Of a stretch of 64,000 nt of DNA, positions 11,190-22,772 are shown in pieces. The stretch's first letter is position 1; every line of letters starts with the position of its first letter. The stretch comes from Dryococelus australis (Eukaryota; Arthropoda; Insecta; Phasmatodea; Phasmatidae). The notes beneath the pieces were generated by a model. That model worked only from the letters and a program-made list of their open reading frames with translations. It did not search any database and was not told the DNA's origin. The translations under genes were made by a program, and so were the position numbers. The DNA is taken from NCBI GenBank assembly GCA_029891345.1, contig CM057005.1, forward strand, positions 64,259,260 through 64,323,259, written 5' to 3'.

Positions 11190-11545
11190 CCATGTGGAAC
11201 CAACACAGCGGATGCCCCGCATTTTCCACAGAGAATTGCAAGGGTTCTTAACATAACTTTCGGTGGTCATTGGATCGGTCGGTCTGGAAGCACGAAATAG
11301 CCTGCACGTTCCCCAGACCTAACACCTATGGACTTTTATCTGTGGGGAACATTAAAGCAACAGGTCTGAAAAGACACCCCCCCCCCCCGACGACTCCCTA
11401 AGACATGAAAGCTGAATAACACGAGCTTGTACTGCGATAAGTCCAGATGAAATTTGACGTGCGGTATTGTCCGCTCAGAATATCTGTACAGTATGTATGA
11501 ATGCACAAGGTCACCAATTCTAACATCTGAAATCATAATAAAATA
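11190..11545 (+). pseudogene. Mariner-like transposase C-terminal fragment
   Basis: The frame reads APHFPQRIARVLN, then GHWIGRSGSTK, a stop, and PARSPDLTPMDFYLWGTLKQQV before another stop. This is the diagnostic end of a mariner-like DDE/D transposase common in insects, with the (Q)D.AP.HF second catalytic region and the PARSPDLTP.DF.LWG third region. Downstream DNA keeps vestiges of the usual tail. The N-terminal half is missing, two stops interrupt the rest, and a C-rich run near 11381 breaks the frame. It is a dead fragment. Confidence 0.75.
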
Positions 11546-11937
11546 ACAAAGGAAGCGTAGTCTGGGGCTGGCTGGCGCCTTTTAACCAAACGCCAGCTAC
11601 AGGACGGCGCAACATCGGATCATTGCTCCGTGTCGGCGGCGCAGTTTGCTTCGTCATTGACCTTCAGTGATTTGGAATGACCAGCAAATATCATCGTGTT
11701 TATGACATCTCAATACGCACTGTCAAGGGGTGTCAATAAAATTTTACATTTCATTTAAATTGCCTAAGTTGATCCTTGTATCTTCTTTACCCTTCCACCC
11801 ACGGGGAAATTATCACTATCCCGTTATTAGCGCCTTGGATCCAAGCAACTTTTGCCTGAAACATTTTCTTCTGCCGCTGAAACTGGCAGTGCTATTCAGG
11901 TGGCTTGCCTTAGGTGCCTCACATGTATATACATAAT
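11546..11937. other. No gene recognised
   Basis: Non-coding spacer between the mariner-like fragment and the family H element. Confidence 0.45.
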
Positions 11938-12004
11938 GTATCTAAATTCGAACGACAAACTTCGGCTGTAGGTTAATCACGAATAAATAAGTTGAAAACA
12001 TTAT

Positions 12005-12091
<87 letters not shown>

Positions 12092-12694
12092 GCACGAACT
12101 ATGGTATAAAGTGAATACAAAGGGTGCTACACATCTTTGAAGTTGGACCTGGAACACTTGTTTATTGCAAATATTGGAGATAATATTTATGATTGAACAC
12201 GGATTGCCTGGATAATGGTTAACTGAACATATATCTTCAAACACCACAACACTTTTCGCTTTCATCAAATTATTTCATGTAAATAACCACTGTTACTACC
12301 CCTATTTCGAACTAACATTCATGTCGCGGTAGCGTATTCGGGATTTTTAATCCTCTTGTCACAATTAACCAAAATACCATCTTGTGTAAATACCCTAAAC
12401 CTCACCGTTTTCGAGTAATTTGTGTTCTACTTTCAAAATAATATTTAGGTACCAATACCTGGCAAGTGGGGCACGCACAATATCCAATATCACATTTTTG
12501 TGGCTATTAAAGGTAGGGGAAGATTCCAGAGAGAGGTTAATTACAGTGCTACTGTAGTAAAATTTTTCTTCTTCTACAACTTAAAAATTGGGTACCTCTC
12601 TTAGAATTAATTTTAGACCATGTGTTTTTTTTTTTTTGTATATTTTCAACTTCTTTTTTAGTGATTAACACCGAAGTTTGTAGGTCGAATTCAG
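11938..12694 (+). mobile_element. Family H transposon with internal microsatellite
   Basis: Inverted ends about 50 bp long: the left end reads GTATCTAAATTCGAACGACA then GGTTAATCACGAATAAATAAG, and the right end reverse-complemented reads AATTCGACCTACAAACTTCG then TTAATCACT. A second copy (18986-19636) shares the ends, an internal ACACATCTTTGAAGTTGGAC segment and a microsatellite at the same place. No coding sequence. Non-autonomous DNA transposon of unknown superfamily. Confidence 0.65.
12002..12090. repeat. Compound (TA)n(CA)n microsatellite
   Basis: About 70 bases of TA dinucleotides followed by a short AC run. It lies just inside the left end of the family H element. Confidence 0.95.
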
Positions 12695-12790
12695 ATTGAC
12701 CCTGTAGGTATAGCTATAAGACATCAAGACATATATTCCACCCGGGTATCTGAATTAGAATGTCTGGGAATAGAAAACATACAAAAACAA

Positions 12791-13118
12791 TTTCGAAAAC
12801 GTACCAGCATGGCGCGTCCTTGAGAAGTACTGAATCTACATGTGCAGCTCACCAATTTTGAAAACGTACCAGCATGGCGCGTCCTTGAGAAGTACTGAAT
12901 CTACATGTGCAGTTCACCAATTTTGAAAACGTACCAGCATGGCGCGTCCTTGAGAAGTACTGAATCTACATGTGCAGCTCACCAATTTTGAAAACGTACC
13001 AGCATGGCGCGTCCTTGAGAAGTACTGAATCTACATGTGCAGCTCACCAATTTTGAAAACGTACCAGCATGGCGCGTCCTTGAGAAGTACTGAATCTACA
13101 TGTGCAGCTCACCAATTT
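12791..13118. repeat. 65-bp minisatellite, five nearly identical copies
   Basis: Five head-to-tail units start at GTACCAGCAT positions 12801, 12866, 12931, 12996 and 13061, an exact 65-bp spacing. Only one or two substitutions are seen among copies. That homogeneity points to recent amplification or gene conversion. No coding function is seen. Confidence 0.95.
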
Positions 13119-13492
13119 GAAGTCTTGACCGTGTACTGGCAGCGGTTACACACGTTCGATAACTAATGCGATCAAGAACACACGCGATCTAAAACCGCAG
13201 TTCTATTCTCCATCTTACAGCTGCAAACTGCAGTTTTTTTTTTTTTTTTTTTTCTCAATTTCGTTTCTGAACATGAAGTACGAAAGACTAAAATAACTTC
13301 AGTACTGAACTCGTATAGAAGTAATTTTAAAAAGGTTGAGTTGATTTGATTCGCCCACTTGCCCTTCCTCAGCAATCACGGAACTGTTAGAGATAGTTTC
13401 AATCTTGTCTGTGTATTACATATTTAACAGCAGCCAGCTCTAGCTTAGTTTTTAGTTGAATTTTCGTCTTTTATTGTTGTGTCTTAGGGGAT
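13119..13492. other. No gene recognised
   Basis: Non-coding spacer with a poly-T run near 13234. Confidence 0.4.
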
Positions 13493-13611
13493 TTGAATTT
13501 GAGAATCGTACCGGACAGTGAAACTGGTCGACGGGTTTTCTCGCTCTTGCATTCCAACGCTGCTCCATACTCACTCTGCTTCATCATCGCCTCTGAAGAC
13601 CTCGATATTTC
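13493..13611 (+). mobile_element. tRNA-derived SINE, body fragment
   Basis: It matches the body that follows the tRNA-like head in the SINE copies at 14605, 28331 and 40809: ATCGTACCGGACAG, GGTCGACGGGTTTTCTCG, GCTGCTCCATACTCA and GACCTCGAT. The tRNA-like head is missing. Confidence 0.6.
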
Positions 13612-13827
13612 CACTCCAATTTTACACATACCTGTGTAATTCTCTTCCCCAGGTTTGGTAGGAAAAGGGGGGGGGGGGGTTGGGAGGGTTTCTGGGCAGT
13701 ATAGAGCTGATTGCCAAAACTCCGTTCTCGTGCTGAAAATTTTCAAATACGACATTCATATTTACTGTGATACTCCTCCCCCCCCCCCCCTTTTTCTTCT
13801 CCCATCATAGTGCCAGTGTAGAATGGG
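13612..13827. other. Spacer with G and C homopolymers
   Basis: Non-coding, with a G run near 13666 and a C run near 13780. Confidence 0.5.
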
Positions 13828-14248
13828 TAAAGGCCGTTCACGATAAAGTGAGCACTTTAGAAGTGAACCTTAGAAAAAAGTCACTACTCCTGCATGCATA
13901 AATGGGCACACTGAGTGATATTCGCCCAGTAAAGTTGGTAACGATGGATGGAAAGTAGTTCTGTAATTTAACGTCGAATAAAAAGTGTTCGGTAACCATT
14001 TATGATAACTTAAAATTATTTATTTCACTTTCAGTTTTTTTTTAATGCACAGTAGTGTAAAAAATATCAGATTTGTAAAGCATTTCCTTTTCTAATAATT
14101 TTACAGTTTCTCTTGGCCGATGCACGAATAATGAGATGAGTAACGAATAATGTTAATTCTGCATAAGGCGGAGTAACACTCAATGTGCATACAAATAGAT
14201 CTTAAGCAGGGCTTTCAAAAGTGGTCATTTTACCGTAAACAGCCTATA
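13828..14248 (+). mobile_element. Family A MITE, complete
   Basis: Left end TAAAGGCCGTTCACGATAAA and right end TTTTACCGTAAACAGCCTATA, with all family A internal landmarks in order. Confidence 0.85.
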
Positions 14249-14604
14249 GGTATAGAGAATCGCGTACATGTTTTTTTTTATATATGTTGAAAATGCTCCA
14301 AAATACTGTTCGATGTTCTTTTGAACTTGAGTTGGATGCGCTAGCAAAAAGTTTATGTAGCTTATATATCACCGTAGATAAGCAACATGTTTTATGTTCA
14401 AATTATGCTAAGGAATATCCCGCGTAAGTGCAGGACGTAAAAATGTGAATGGGGAGAAAAATAAAGAGAATTAGGAAGACGTGTTCTATTAAAACATGCA
14501 TTAAGATGATATCAGGTTTCATAAATTGAAATGATGATATTAAAATACCGTGTGAACTGTATTTTGTTGTATTTTATCATATAAATGACAACACGAGGCT
14601 AAAG
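14249..14604. other. No gene recognised
   Basis: AT-rich non-coding spacer. Confidence 0.45.
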
Positions 14605-14820
14605 AAGTGAAGAGAGATTTGGGCTCTTCTTAACATCGAGGTCTTCAGAGCCGATGAGGGTGATTGAAGTGAATATGGAGCGGCGCCGGAATGAAGGGGT
14701 GGGTGAAACGGGAAATCTCTGAGAAAACCCGCCAATCAACGGCACCGTCCGGCACGGGGATTGAACCCGGTTCGCCTTGGTGGGAGGTGAGCGTGCTAAT
14801 CGCTCAGCCACCGTGGCCCC
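14605..14820 (-). mobile_element. tRNA-derived SINE
   Basis: Read on the minus strand it begins with a tRNA-like head, GGGGCCACGGTGGCTGAGC, containing the A box (TGGCTGAGCG) and, about 40 bases later, the B box (GGTTCAATCCC). These are the internal promoter elements used by RNA polymerase III. A unique body follows (CCGGACGGTGCC, GACCTCGATGTTAAG). Such elements are copied by LINE enzymes. Related copies lie at 13493, 28331 and 40809. Confidence 0.8.
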
Positions 14821-15378
14821 GAGCCTAAAGACAAAGTAAACTTCTGTGTGTAGAGCAACGTTGACTATCAAAGTACAGTCAGGATGGGTTAGCATATCAG
14901 TACCGCAGATACGGCTCGTTTCGTTTGGTCTGGAATATTGCATGGTGTTGAGAAACATATTGGAGATCGGTCATTCATGCTTCTCAGTGACTTGTGTTCG
15001 GAGTCGTGCCCAGAATGACAGTACAGGGTTGCCGGCAATATGCCGAGTTATTCTAAATTGGATGTCGTATTCATATAAGGGGTGAGGAGTTTGTAGGGGG
15101 CTGCGATACCAGAATGTCATCCTTGCGAGTGCATACGCCGAAAATTTTGATACATGTTTGCGTTACCGACCGTATATTCACTGGATGAGAATCTTGCCAA
15201 TGCCTTCACAAGTCGTTGCATAACCTTGTAGAATATGTAATTCATCCCCTACCCTTCGCCAGTTTTTGCAGCTGATAAACCGAAAACTGATGCTCAGTGC
15301 TTCCTACATTATCTTATTGGGGCATAAGAGAGTCAAATTGCGTCTGGTGGCTAACCTGCAGCGTATAAATGTACAGCT
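14821..15378. other. No gene recognised
   Basis: Non-coding spacer between a SINE and the chimeric MITE. Confidence 0.45.
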
Positions 15379-15961
15379 TATAGTCCATTCGCAATTTCTT
15401 CACATGTTATGAATCTAACCTTTGAAAAATCACCCCCATGGATGACACATTTTGATATTTAGATATGCCATGTATCAAGTTTTTTATACCCCTGTTAAAG
15501 GCTGTTCACGATAAAAGGAGATCTTTTGGTATCAACCTTAGAAAAATGTCACTGCTCCTGCATGTATATATTGTAACGGGCGCGCTGAGTGACATGCACC
15601 CAGTGAAGTTGGTAACGATGGATGGGTAGTAGTTCAGTAACGTCGAATAAAAAGTGTTAGGTAGCCATTTATGATAATTTAAATTATTCCTTTCGCCTTT
15701 TTTACGCATCGAAGTGAAAAAATGAGCATATCTGTAAAATATTTACTTTTCTAATAATTTTACAGTTTCACTTGACCGACGCATGAATAGTTCGTATGCA
15801 AAATGTTATTACGCTGAGTGCGCAGGAATTTGGCGCATTGTCCCTTTGGTGTAAATTTCTAGACTCAGTTAAGCTATGTTTGCGTGAGGCGGATGAATAT
15901 CCTGGAAGTAGAACTTTAGCAAGGCTTCAGGAAAGTTTGAAGTAACCGTGAATGGACTATA
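15379..15961 (+). mobile_element. Chimeric MITE: family A nested in family B with a deletion
   Basis: It starts with a family B left end (TATAGTCCATTCGCAATTTC) to about 15495, switches to a family A left half (TAAAGGCTGTTCACGATAAA) from 15496, and near 15788 switches back to the family B right half (TACGCTGAGTGCGCAGG and AACCGTGAATGGACTATA). The A right end and the B middle are missing. The second junction lies at short shared sequence (GAATAG in this copy; GAATAA in A, AAATAG in B). The simplest history is an A insertion into B followed by a deletion through microhomology. Confidence 0.75.
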
Positions 15962-16320
15962 CGAAATGGATGTCGTACGGGTTCCGTACATGTTAACCAG
16001 GTAGTTAGACTGCTCGTGGTCGTGCTGTATTCAACTCCCATGAATGAATGACACGCTCGGGAGAAGAGAAACCATCTTTCAGGAAAGACGCCGTCTACTG
16101 CTTGTGTGGAGTTACAATCTGGTATGCAGGAAAACACGGGCTAAAGTGGCTGCCATGCGAGTTATGTCGTTTGTTTAAGTTAGGATACATTCAGTGCGTT
16201 TGGGGTTGTTGAGTCCTTGGTGGAGCACGACAGTTGGTAGTTAGCATCTTAAATCCGCTGGAAAATGTGGGAGAAATAGATCAGCGTGTGGAATTATCTA
16301 AAGGCGTGAAAATGTGAAAC
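15962..16320. other. No gene recognised
   Basis: Short spacer between two family B-type elements. Confidence 0.45.
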
Positions 16321-16747
16321 TATAGTCCATTCACTGTTTCTTCGGCCTTTTTGAATCAAACCTTTGAAAAATCTCCCCATGTATGGCATGTTTAGTTATT
16401 TCCTAAATACGCTTTGTATAACAAACGTTTTATACTTGTGTTCGTAAAAGTTTTTTTTTCTGTTAAATTAAAATGTCACTCGCATTTTATCTATAAATTA
16501 TAATGCTTCATTAAAAAATAATCTGAATAAAAATCAGGGAGAAAATAGGTATGTTGGTAGCGCCTAGTGAGAAATAGTCCCTATACAAAATACTGTTACA
16601 TTTAGTGCGCACGAATGTGGTGCGTTGCCCCTCTGGTATAATTATCCAGGATTAATTAAGCGTAGTTTCAAGAGGCGGAAGAATATCCTGGAAGTAGAAC
16701 TTTAGCAGGGTTTCAGGAAAGGCTGAAGTAACCGTGAATGGACTATA
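16321..16747 (+). mobile_element. Family B MITE, complete
   Basis: A 427-bp non-coding element used here as the family B reference. The left end is TATAGTCCATTCACTGTTTC and the right end is the inverted AAGTAACCGTGAATGGACTATA. Internal landmarks are AATCAAACCTTTGAAAAATC, GTTGGTAGCGCCTAGTGAG, GTGCGCACGAAT and GAAGTAGAACTTTAGCAGG. Its right half resembles the right half of family A (AAGCCCTGCTAAAG on the other strand), so the two families are related. Confidence 0.85.
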
Positions 16748-17587
16748 CCTCGTGTGCGTGTGGTGGGATTTTTTGTGGTTCTCGGGCACTATTTATGATT
16801 CTCTTCAGTGTACTGAAACTGCATCATTTGTGTATGGATTATGAAGTAGAAGAATGTATCTTTTTTATGTTTAAAAAAAAAGCTACTGGTTTCGACATTC
16901 AGACGTTGTCCAAATTCAACGAGTAATTCCCCCCCCCCCCCCCAAAAATTCCTTTTATAATATTTATACCAAGCTTATTGGATAAAATAATTTAGCAGAA
17001 AGTGCCAGCGTAGTTTATAATGTTGTTCGGAAAGTGTATAGTAATATGTCGTCGCTGAATGTAGTGTATTGATTATAAGTGTATCCATAATTTTGTTCCA
17101 ACAGTCTGCTAAACGCTCTTTCGTATAAAATACAACATTGTAAAAAATATCGCGATACGAAGTCAAATTACAAAGTATGTATTTGTTTGATCACTCATTT
17201 TATTCTTGCACGCGAGTAATCCTGCGAAATTTCTTTTTCTTTGGCCTGCACACGTTAACACTCGCCAAAAAGGCTGTGCGTAGGTTGATTAGCGGCTATC
17301 ACAAACCTGTTCCAGGGCAACCGATCCGCGTCACTAGAACTGCTTTTGTTATTACGTAGGATATTATGGAAATTATTACGAGTCGTTCATATCTAGTTTC
17401 TTCAAAGTTGTGTGATGTACTGTACATGTGCCTTGTGACATTGCGTCTTTAAGAAATGAACGAATTTTTTTGGCTCACTCCTTTTATTTCGCGAAAGGCT
17501 GTTATGGTATAACCTTATTTTTGGCACTTGCAGTATGTAATTATTATTTGTTTTTTAATAGCAATAGTGTGATCAAATTATGTTAAG
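16748..17587. other. No gene recognised
   Basis: AT-rich, with a poly-C run near 16927. Nothing else seen. Confidence 0.45.
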
Positions 17588-17718
17588 AATTCAATTGGAC
17601 TTGATTCAGGGCCGATATGTAGACTAAATTCAATTGGACTGTATTCAGGGCCAATATGTAAACTAAATTCAATTGGACTTGATTCAGGGACGATATGTAA
17701 ATTAAATTCAATCAGGGA
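17588..17718. repeat. 39-bp tandem repeat, about three copies
   Basis: The unit TTCAATTGGACTTGATTCAG plus GGCCGATATGTAAACTAAA repeats with a 39-bp period and a few substitutions. The array is short and shows no other feature. Confidence 0.9.
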
Positions 17719-18985
17719 ATAAATTAATAAGCGAAAGGAGAAGAAATTTTCAAACTTTGTAAGCAACAAAAGGAACACCAAAAAAAAACAAAATAATAAA
17801 TGTACTTACAGACAAATATAAAAAAAATTAATATAAAGAATAAATATACCAGTAGTCGAAAATGAACAACAAAAAAAGGGGGAGGGAGGGGAGAGGGGCT
17901 GGAGAGGGAAAAATAATTATAAAACCGGAAAACAGATTCTAACTGCCCTGGTGTTCTGTAAAGGACTTAAGTTATACATCCACGAAAAATCAACCTCTGT
18001 AAATAAATTTTTAAAAATAATTTTAAAATTTAATTTTTTAGTCAGACTAGGCAATTAAGAATGTCCAATTGAAGTATAAAGTAACTTTTCCAAGTTCCGC
18101 CTTTTTTTTTTCCGTGCGTATTAAATTTTTTATTTGGTTATCTTCGTATAATTTTATTGTAAATTATTAACATGTAAATCGAGGTCAGGTTTGTTTATGT
18201 AATCATCGTGTGAATTTTAGTGGAATGTCTTCTGGCAGCAAGGATTCGTTATGAATTCTGTTCACAATAATTAATGCGACTTAGTTTCAAATGGTCATTG
18301 GAATAACGGAATGTGGCTGATGTAATAATTATCAAAGTTGCGTGTACGTGAATCAGGAAGTGGCCGAATGACCGAATAATGTAAGATTTTTGGTAGACGT
18401 AAGGTTTTTTGCCTATTTTTCTCTCTCCGCGAGTAGTACCAAACCATGACAATTGTTACAAAAGGTGGCAGGGAAATTCTTGTAGAAAGGTTTCATCTAA
18501 ATAAACGAAAAAAATGTCTGTAATGCATTTATTCCAGTGGTGAAACAACTATTCCGAAATATGGAGTAATTTGGGGGGGGGGGGGAGAAGCATTTTGTGT
18601 CCTGCTAAGACATTTTTGTCCCTTAAAATTCCATTTTGGTGCTATCAACACCTAGATGAGCTGTGGTGCCAAATATAAATAGATATGTGTAATCTAGAAC
18701 CCACGATTCAACAAGTACCAGAAATATAGTCTTACCAGCTATTTTTGGATAAATAACCACATGAAATAAAATAACTCGCAAAATCCTGCTAATGTCAAGG
18801 CTGTCGTGATCTTGTGTGAAGAATTGCAAATCGGTTCATCTTTTCCTGATTCACCACAAAATCAATAATATTTTTTAATAATTTCGGCATAGAAAAAATC
18901 CGCTCTGCAATAACACAGGACACCATGTTAACCAAAATCAGAAACAGCGCGTACACAACTTCAGAAATAATAGATAATACAGTAT
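17719..18985. other. No gene recognised
   Basis: AT-rich DNA with a purine-rich stretch near 17870-17910 and a poly-G run near 18571. Confidence 0.45.
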
Positions 18986-19038
18986 GTATCTAAATGCGAC
19001 CGACAATATTCGTGTACAGATTAATCACGATAAAAGAA

Positions 19039-19197
19039 GTTGAGCGCGCGCACGCACACACATACACACACACACACACACACACTCACTCACTCTCACA
19101 CACTCACTCACTCACTCTCACACACTCTCCCACTCTCTCACACACTCTCCCACTCTCTCACACACTCTCCCACTCTCTCACACTCACTCACACACAG
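19039..19197. repeat. (CA)n / (ACTC)n compound microsatellite
   Basis: CA dinucleotides pass into CACTCA, TCTCACACTCTCCCAC and related units, with higher-order repetition of TCTCACACACTCTCCCACTC. Confidence 0.95.
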
Positions 19198-19447
19198 AGA
19201 TATATATGACCAATTGTCTAAAGCGAATTCTACGGGCGGTAGACATATTTGAATTCAAGAAATACGCACAACACTGATATGTACCTCTCCTTTCTGGAAT
19301 GTGGAATCTTGCCTTCCATTTTGTATCTGCAACAGTGTGTTATGGCACTCCATCTTAAATATTTTCTCATTTGCAATAAACAATGTTTCATGTCCAACTT
19401 CAAAGATGTGTACCCGTCTTTTGGTTTCACTTTAGACAATAAGTCTC

Positions 19448-19575
<128 letters not shown>

Positions 19576-19636
19576 TTTTATCTTCTTTTTTCGTGATTAA
19601 CCTGCAGCCAATGTTTGTCGATCGAAATTTAGATAC

Positions 19637-22600
19637 AAACTGTGTACATCGCCGCAATACATCTTTGTCAACAAAGAGTTTTGGGTATCTACTTAGTTTC
19701 GGTTGAGGACGGATGATTTTTTGGGGGGGGGGGGGGAGGTGCAATGATCACTGTATATCCTGCCCCCCCCCCCCCCCCCGGTTGTGAACCACGTGTCTTT
19801 GTATAATATCCCTAACCTTTTTTTGTGGTTACCTGCATACTTAGGCGAAAGTTCTGCTTGACTGACGCAGCAGCCTCAGCACATGATGGTTATCTTGTCG
19901 ATGGTATTCCTGGCCATGAAACCTGTTTCAAAAAGCTTTCCTCCCTTCCCCTTTCGTGTAATTGATTGTCGTGTGGCGGGTTTTTAACACTTTTTATAGC
20001 AAAATCATTTAGAATGTCTCTCATTGAATTCCATGTGTACGGATGCGTGATACGATCCGTTCTTCCGTGGCAAACATTCACTCATCGGCCGTTGTTTAGA
20101 CATATGTTGTCACCTGCAACAAAAGAAATACTAATTAAGGTGATACAAGTTAACTCAGTGACCGTATTTTATACGTTTTAACAACACCAATAACACACAA
20201 CCGACCTTTTTAACAGTGATTTCAGTGGCTCCGCACGTGTTTGAAACCACACGAGGTTGACGTCACACAAGAATGTTTCACTTTGGCGCTCCCCTTGACT
20301 AAAATTACGGAGAGGCAATGCATACCCTGTCCCCCTTTCGCAAGTTGTTACTCCACTGCGTGCTTTCTGTATTCCATACTAGGTAGTGTGACTTTGGCTC
20401 AATCTGTAGATTCTCCGTTATTGTGATACTATGAAAAATGTTCTTTTTCTCACTGTTTAGTTTATTGAGCGTGAATGATAAAAACAATAGTTTGGCAAAA
20501 TAAGAGCTGTCGATCCCAAAATATTTACGGTGATAAATAGTGCGTAGTTAAATTGGGAACCACATTACCCGTCATGGTTCGCAGCCTCATCTTAATCTAA
20601 ATGCGTAGATTGGGCGGTGTCCATTTTTTTTTTCGGGCGCAAGGTTCACTGTGCGTGTGAATCCGGTTTTATCCGAATGAAGTTCGTCGCTTTCTTTGAA
20701 GTGTTTTTATTTCTCCGCAGATCTGAGGAGGCCAAACCTAGGCGCCCCTCGTGACGTAACACACGCACGGCCAGTTTAGTGTGTCAATGTTACGTCAGTT
20801 GTATCCGGTTGTCGCTTCCTTATCTTTCGCTCCAGAATGGCATTCTGCGCATCATCGATGCGCACACGAAGCGCGTGCGGTTAATAGGGCACGCTAGGCT
20901 GGGCCAAATAACTCTTAGGGCCGGTTTCACCACGCTAGATAACGATATTGTATCGAGATTAAATGCCAAATGATCTAGATTATTTGTATTTTATGTTTCA
21001 CCACTCACCTTATCTCGTTTTTCTCTGTATATATAGATACAATATTTGAACCGCCGATTTTGGTGGCTAAAGTCTCATTATCGGGATAAAACTGTAAAAC
21101 ACAAACAAATACATTAGACTATTCGCAAAGAAAGTTAGAAAGTGATAGAGATTATTGGCATAACATTAAACAGTAATGTACACATAATCTGGAAATGGTA
21201 GCAAAATTAATTCAAGCGTTTTCAGGAAAATGTAGATGTACAGAAACCATTTTGGGAAACGCTAATTTCAGTGTTATCTTTTTTTTTTTTTTTTTTTTTT
21301 TTAAATATAAAACACTTTTATGAAATGTTAATACCTATTTAATATTGCCAAATCCTTGCAGTTTAAGTGTATCCGTTGCATAAGATTCGATAATCAGTAA
21401 TGCACTCAATTTGAGGATATGAATTCGGGCCTGGATGTAAAAGACGTAAACGTGCAAATATTCCAAAATAATCAAATTTATAAACTACGCAACAAACTAT
21501 AATTCGGCCGCAAAAATAACACTAACTTATGAAACATATGTTTAAGCTTGTATTTTCAGAGGTTAAATTTTCACAGTTTGTCGTCTATTCCAACATGTTT
21601 ACCTGAATAAGTATGTTTCTTTAAATAAGTGCTCAGTTGTACTATTTGTCCTTTAGGAAAGTAGGTTGTAAGGAAGATAACGTTTAAACCATTTATAATA
21701 TTATATATTGTGTTGATATGACATTTCGAAAAATGCAATTTCCCGCGTATTTTAGATTATACTGATGCTTTCTGTTACTATCTAAAATAAAAGTTTTCGT
21801 CGGATCGTGCATGACCGTTCCGTGTGTTGAAGAAGCCATCGCTCGTGTATGTGCCTTCGCCTGTGAAGATCAACCGTGGTGAGAAGGTGTGCCTTAGCCT
21901 GTGAAGATCAACCGTGGTGGGAAGTTGTCGTCTGCTGCACACCGCTGCAACGTCCAGTTTGCAGAACTCGACACCTTTGGCAGTCTGCTGGCTGCAGCGT
22001 CTGCGTCTGCTGGAGGCTGTAAGAGTGGGAGTAACTGCAGCCTACGTGGAGCTCGTTTCCGCGCGAAGGACAGAGAAGCGCGGGAGCGATAGAGGCGACA
22101 TTGTCATTCGCCTCGAGCGCGCCGTCGCCACTAAGCGCAACGCTCTGAACTGGCGTGCAGTGTTCTCGTCGCGCCTATGGGATTTTTAGCGGTGACCATA
22201 ATTATTTTATTGGTGGAAGTCTGTAGAAAAGTTCAATGCAAGGCCCTTTAGTAGTTTTGTATTTGTCTGACACGTATATTCTGATATACAGCACTATGAA
22301 AAAGCCGTTTTTAGCCGCTTTGGAGTGCTCTGAAGTGGTGTTTCTAATGTGCGTGACATCTTGAAAGCAATCAACAGCCCTCGTCTGATGAGTGTGTTCT
22401 GTTGGTAAATCAGCACATTGGACACGTATTTAATAGTTTCGTGGAAAAACCGACTTCTTCTTCTTCAAACACACTGTAACGCAGTTGAAGCGCCGAGTAC
22501 ACAGATGCCTTATACGGGGGCCTTAATACGTCGAGTACACAGAGTTGCATACTTGCCCCTGCACATTGGCACTGCCATTAGCGGGTTGCCTGTTGTTATG

Positions 22601-22662
22601 AGTATAACTTACGGTCCTACTCATACACGAAAGGGTCAGGGGCGTGGCTGAATAATGAACTA
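19637..22662. other. No gene recognised; one GC-rich block
   Basis: Mostly AT-rich non-coding DNA. G and C runs lie near 19722 and 19763. At about 20921 a GGGCCGGTTTCACCACGC sequence resembles MITE ends known from insects, but no partner end was found. A poly-T run lies near 21279. At 21863 and 21900 a TGTGAAGATCAACCGTGGTG segment is directly repeated, followed to about 22190 by a GC-rich block with short frames of no recognisable product. Confidence 0.45.
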
Positions 22663-22772
22663 TTATTTGGTAGAGCACTACTGTGAATGATTGGGTTTAT
22701 TCATGATGAACAGAGAACTGTTATTTGGTAGAGCACTACTGTGAATGATTGGGTTTATTCATGATGAACAGA
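22663..22772. repeat. 58-bp direct duplication
   Basis: TTATTTGGTAGAGCACTACT and the following 38 bases occur twice head to tail with almost no difference, so the duplication is recent. Confidence 0.9.
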
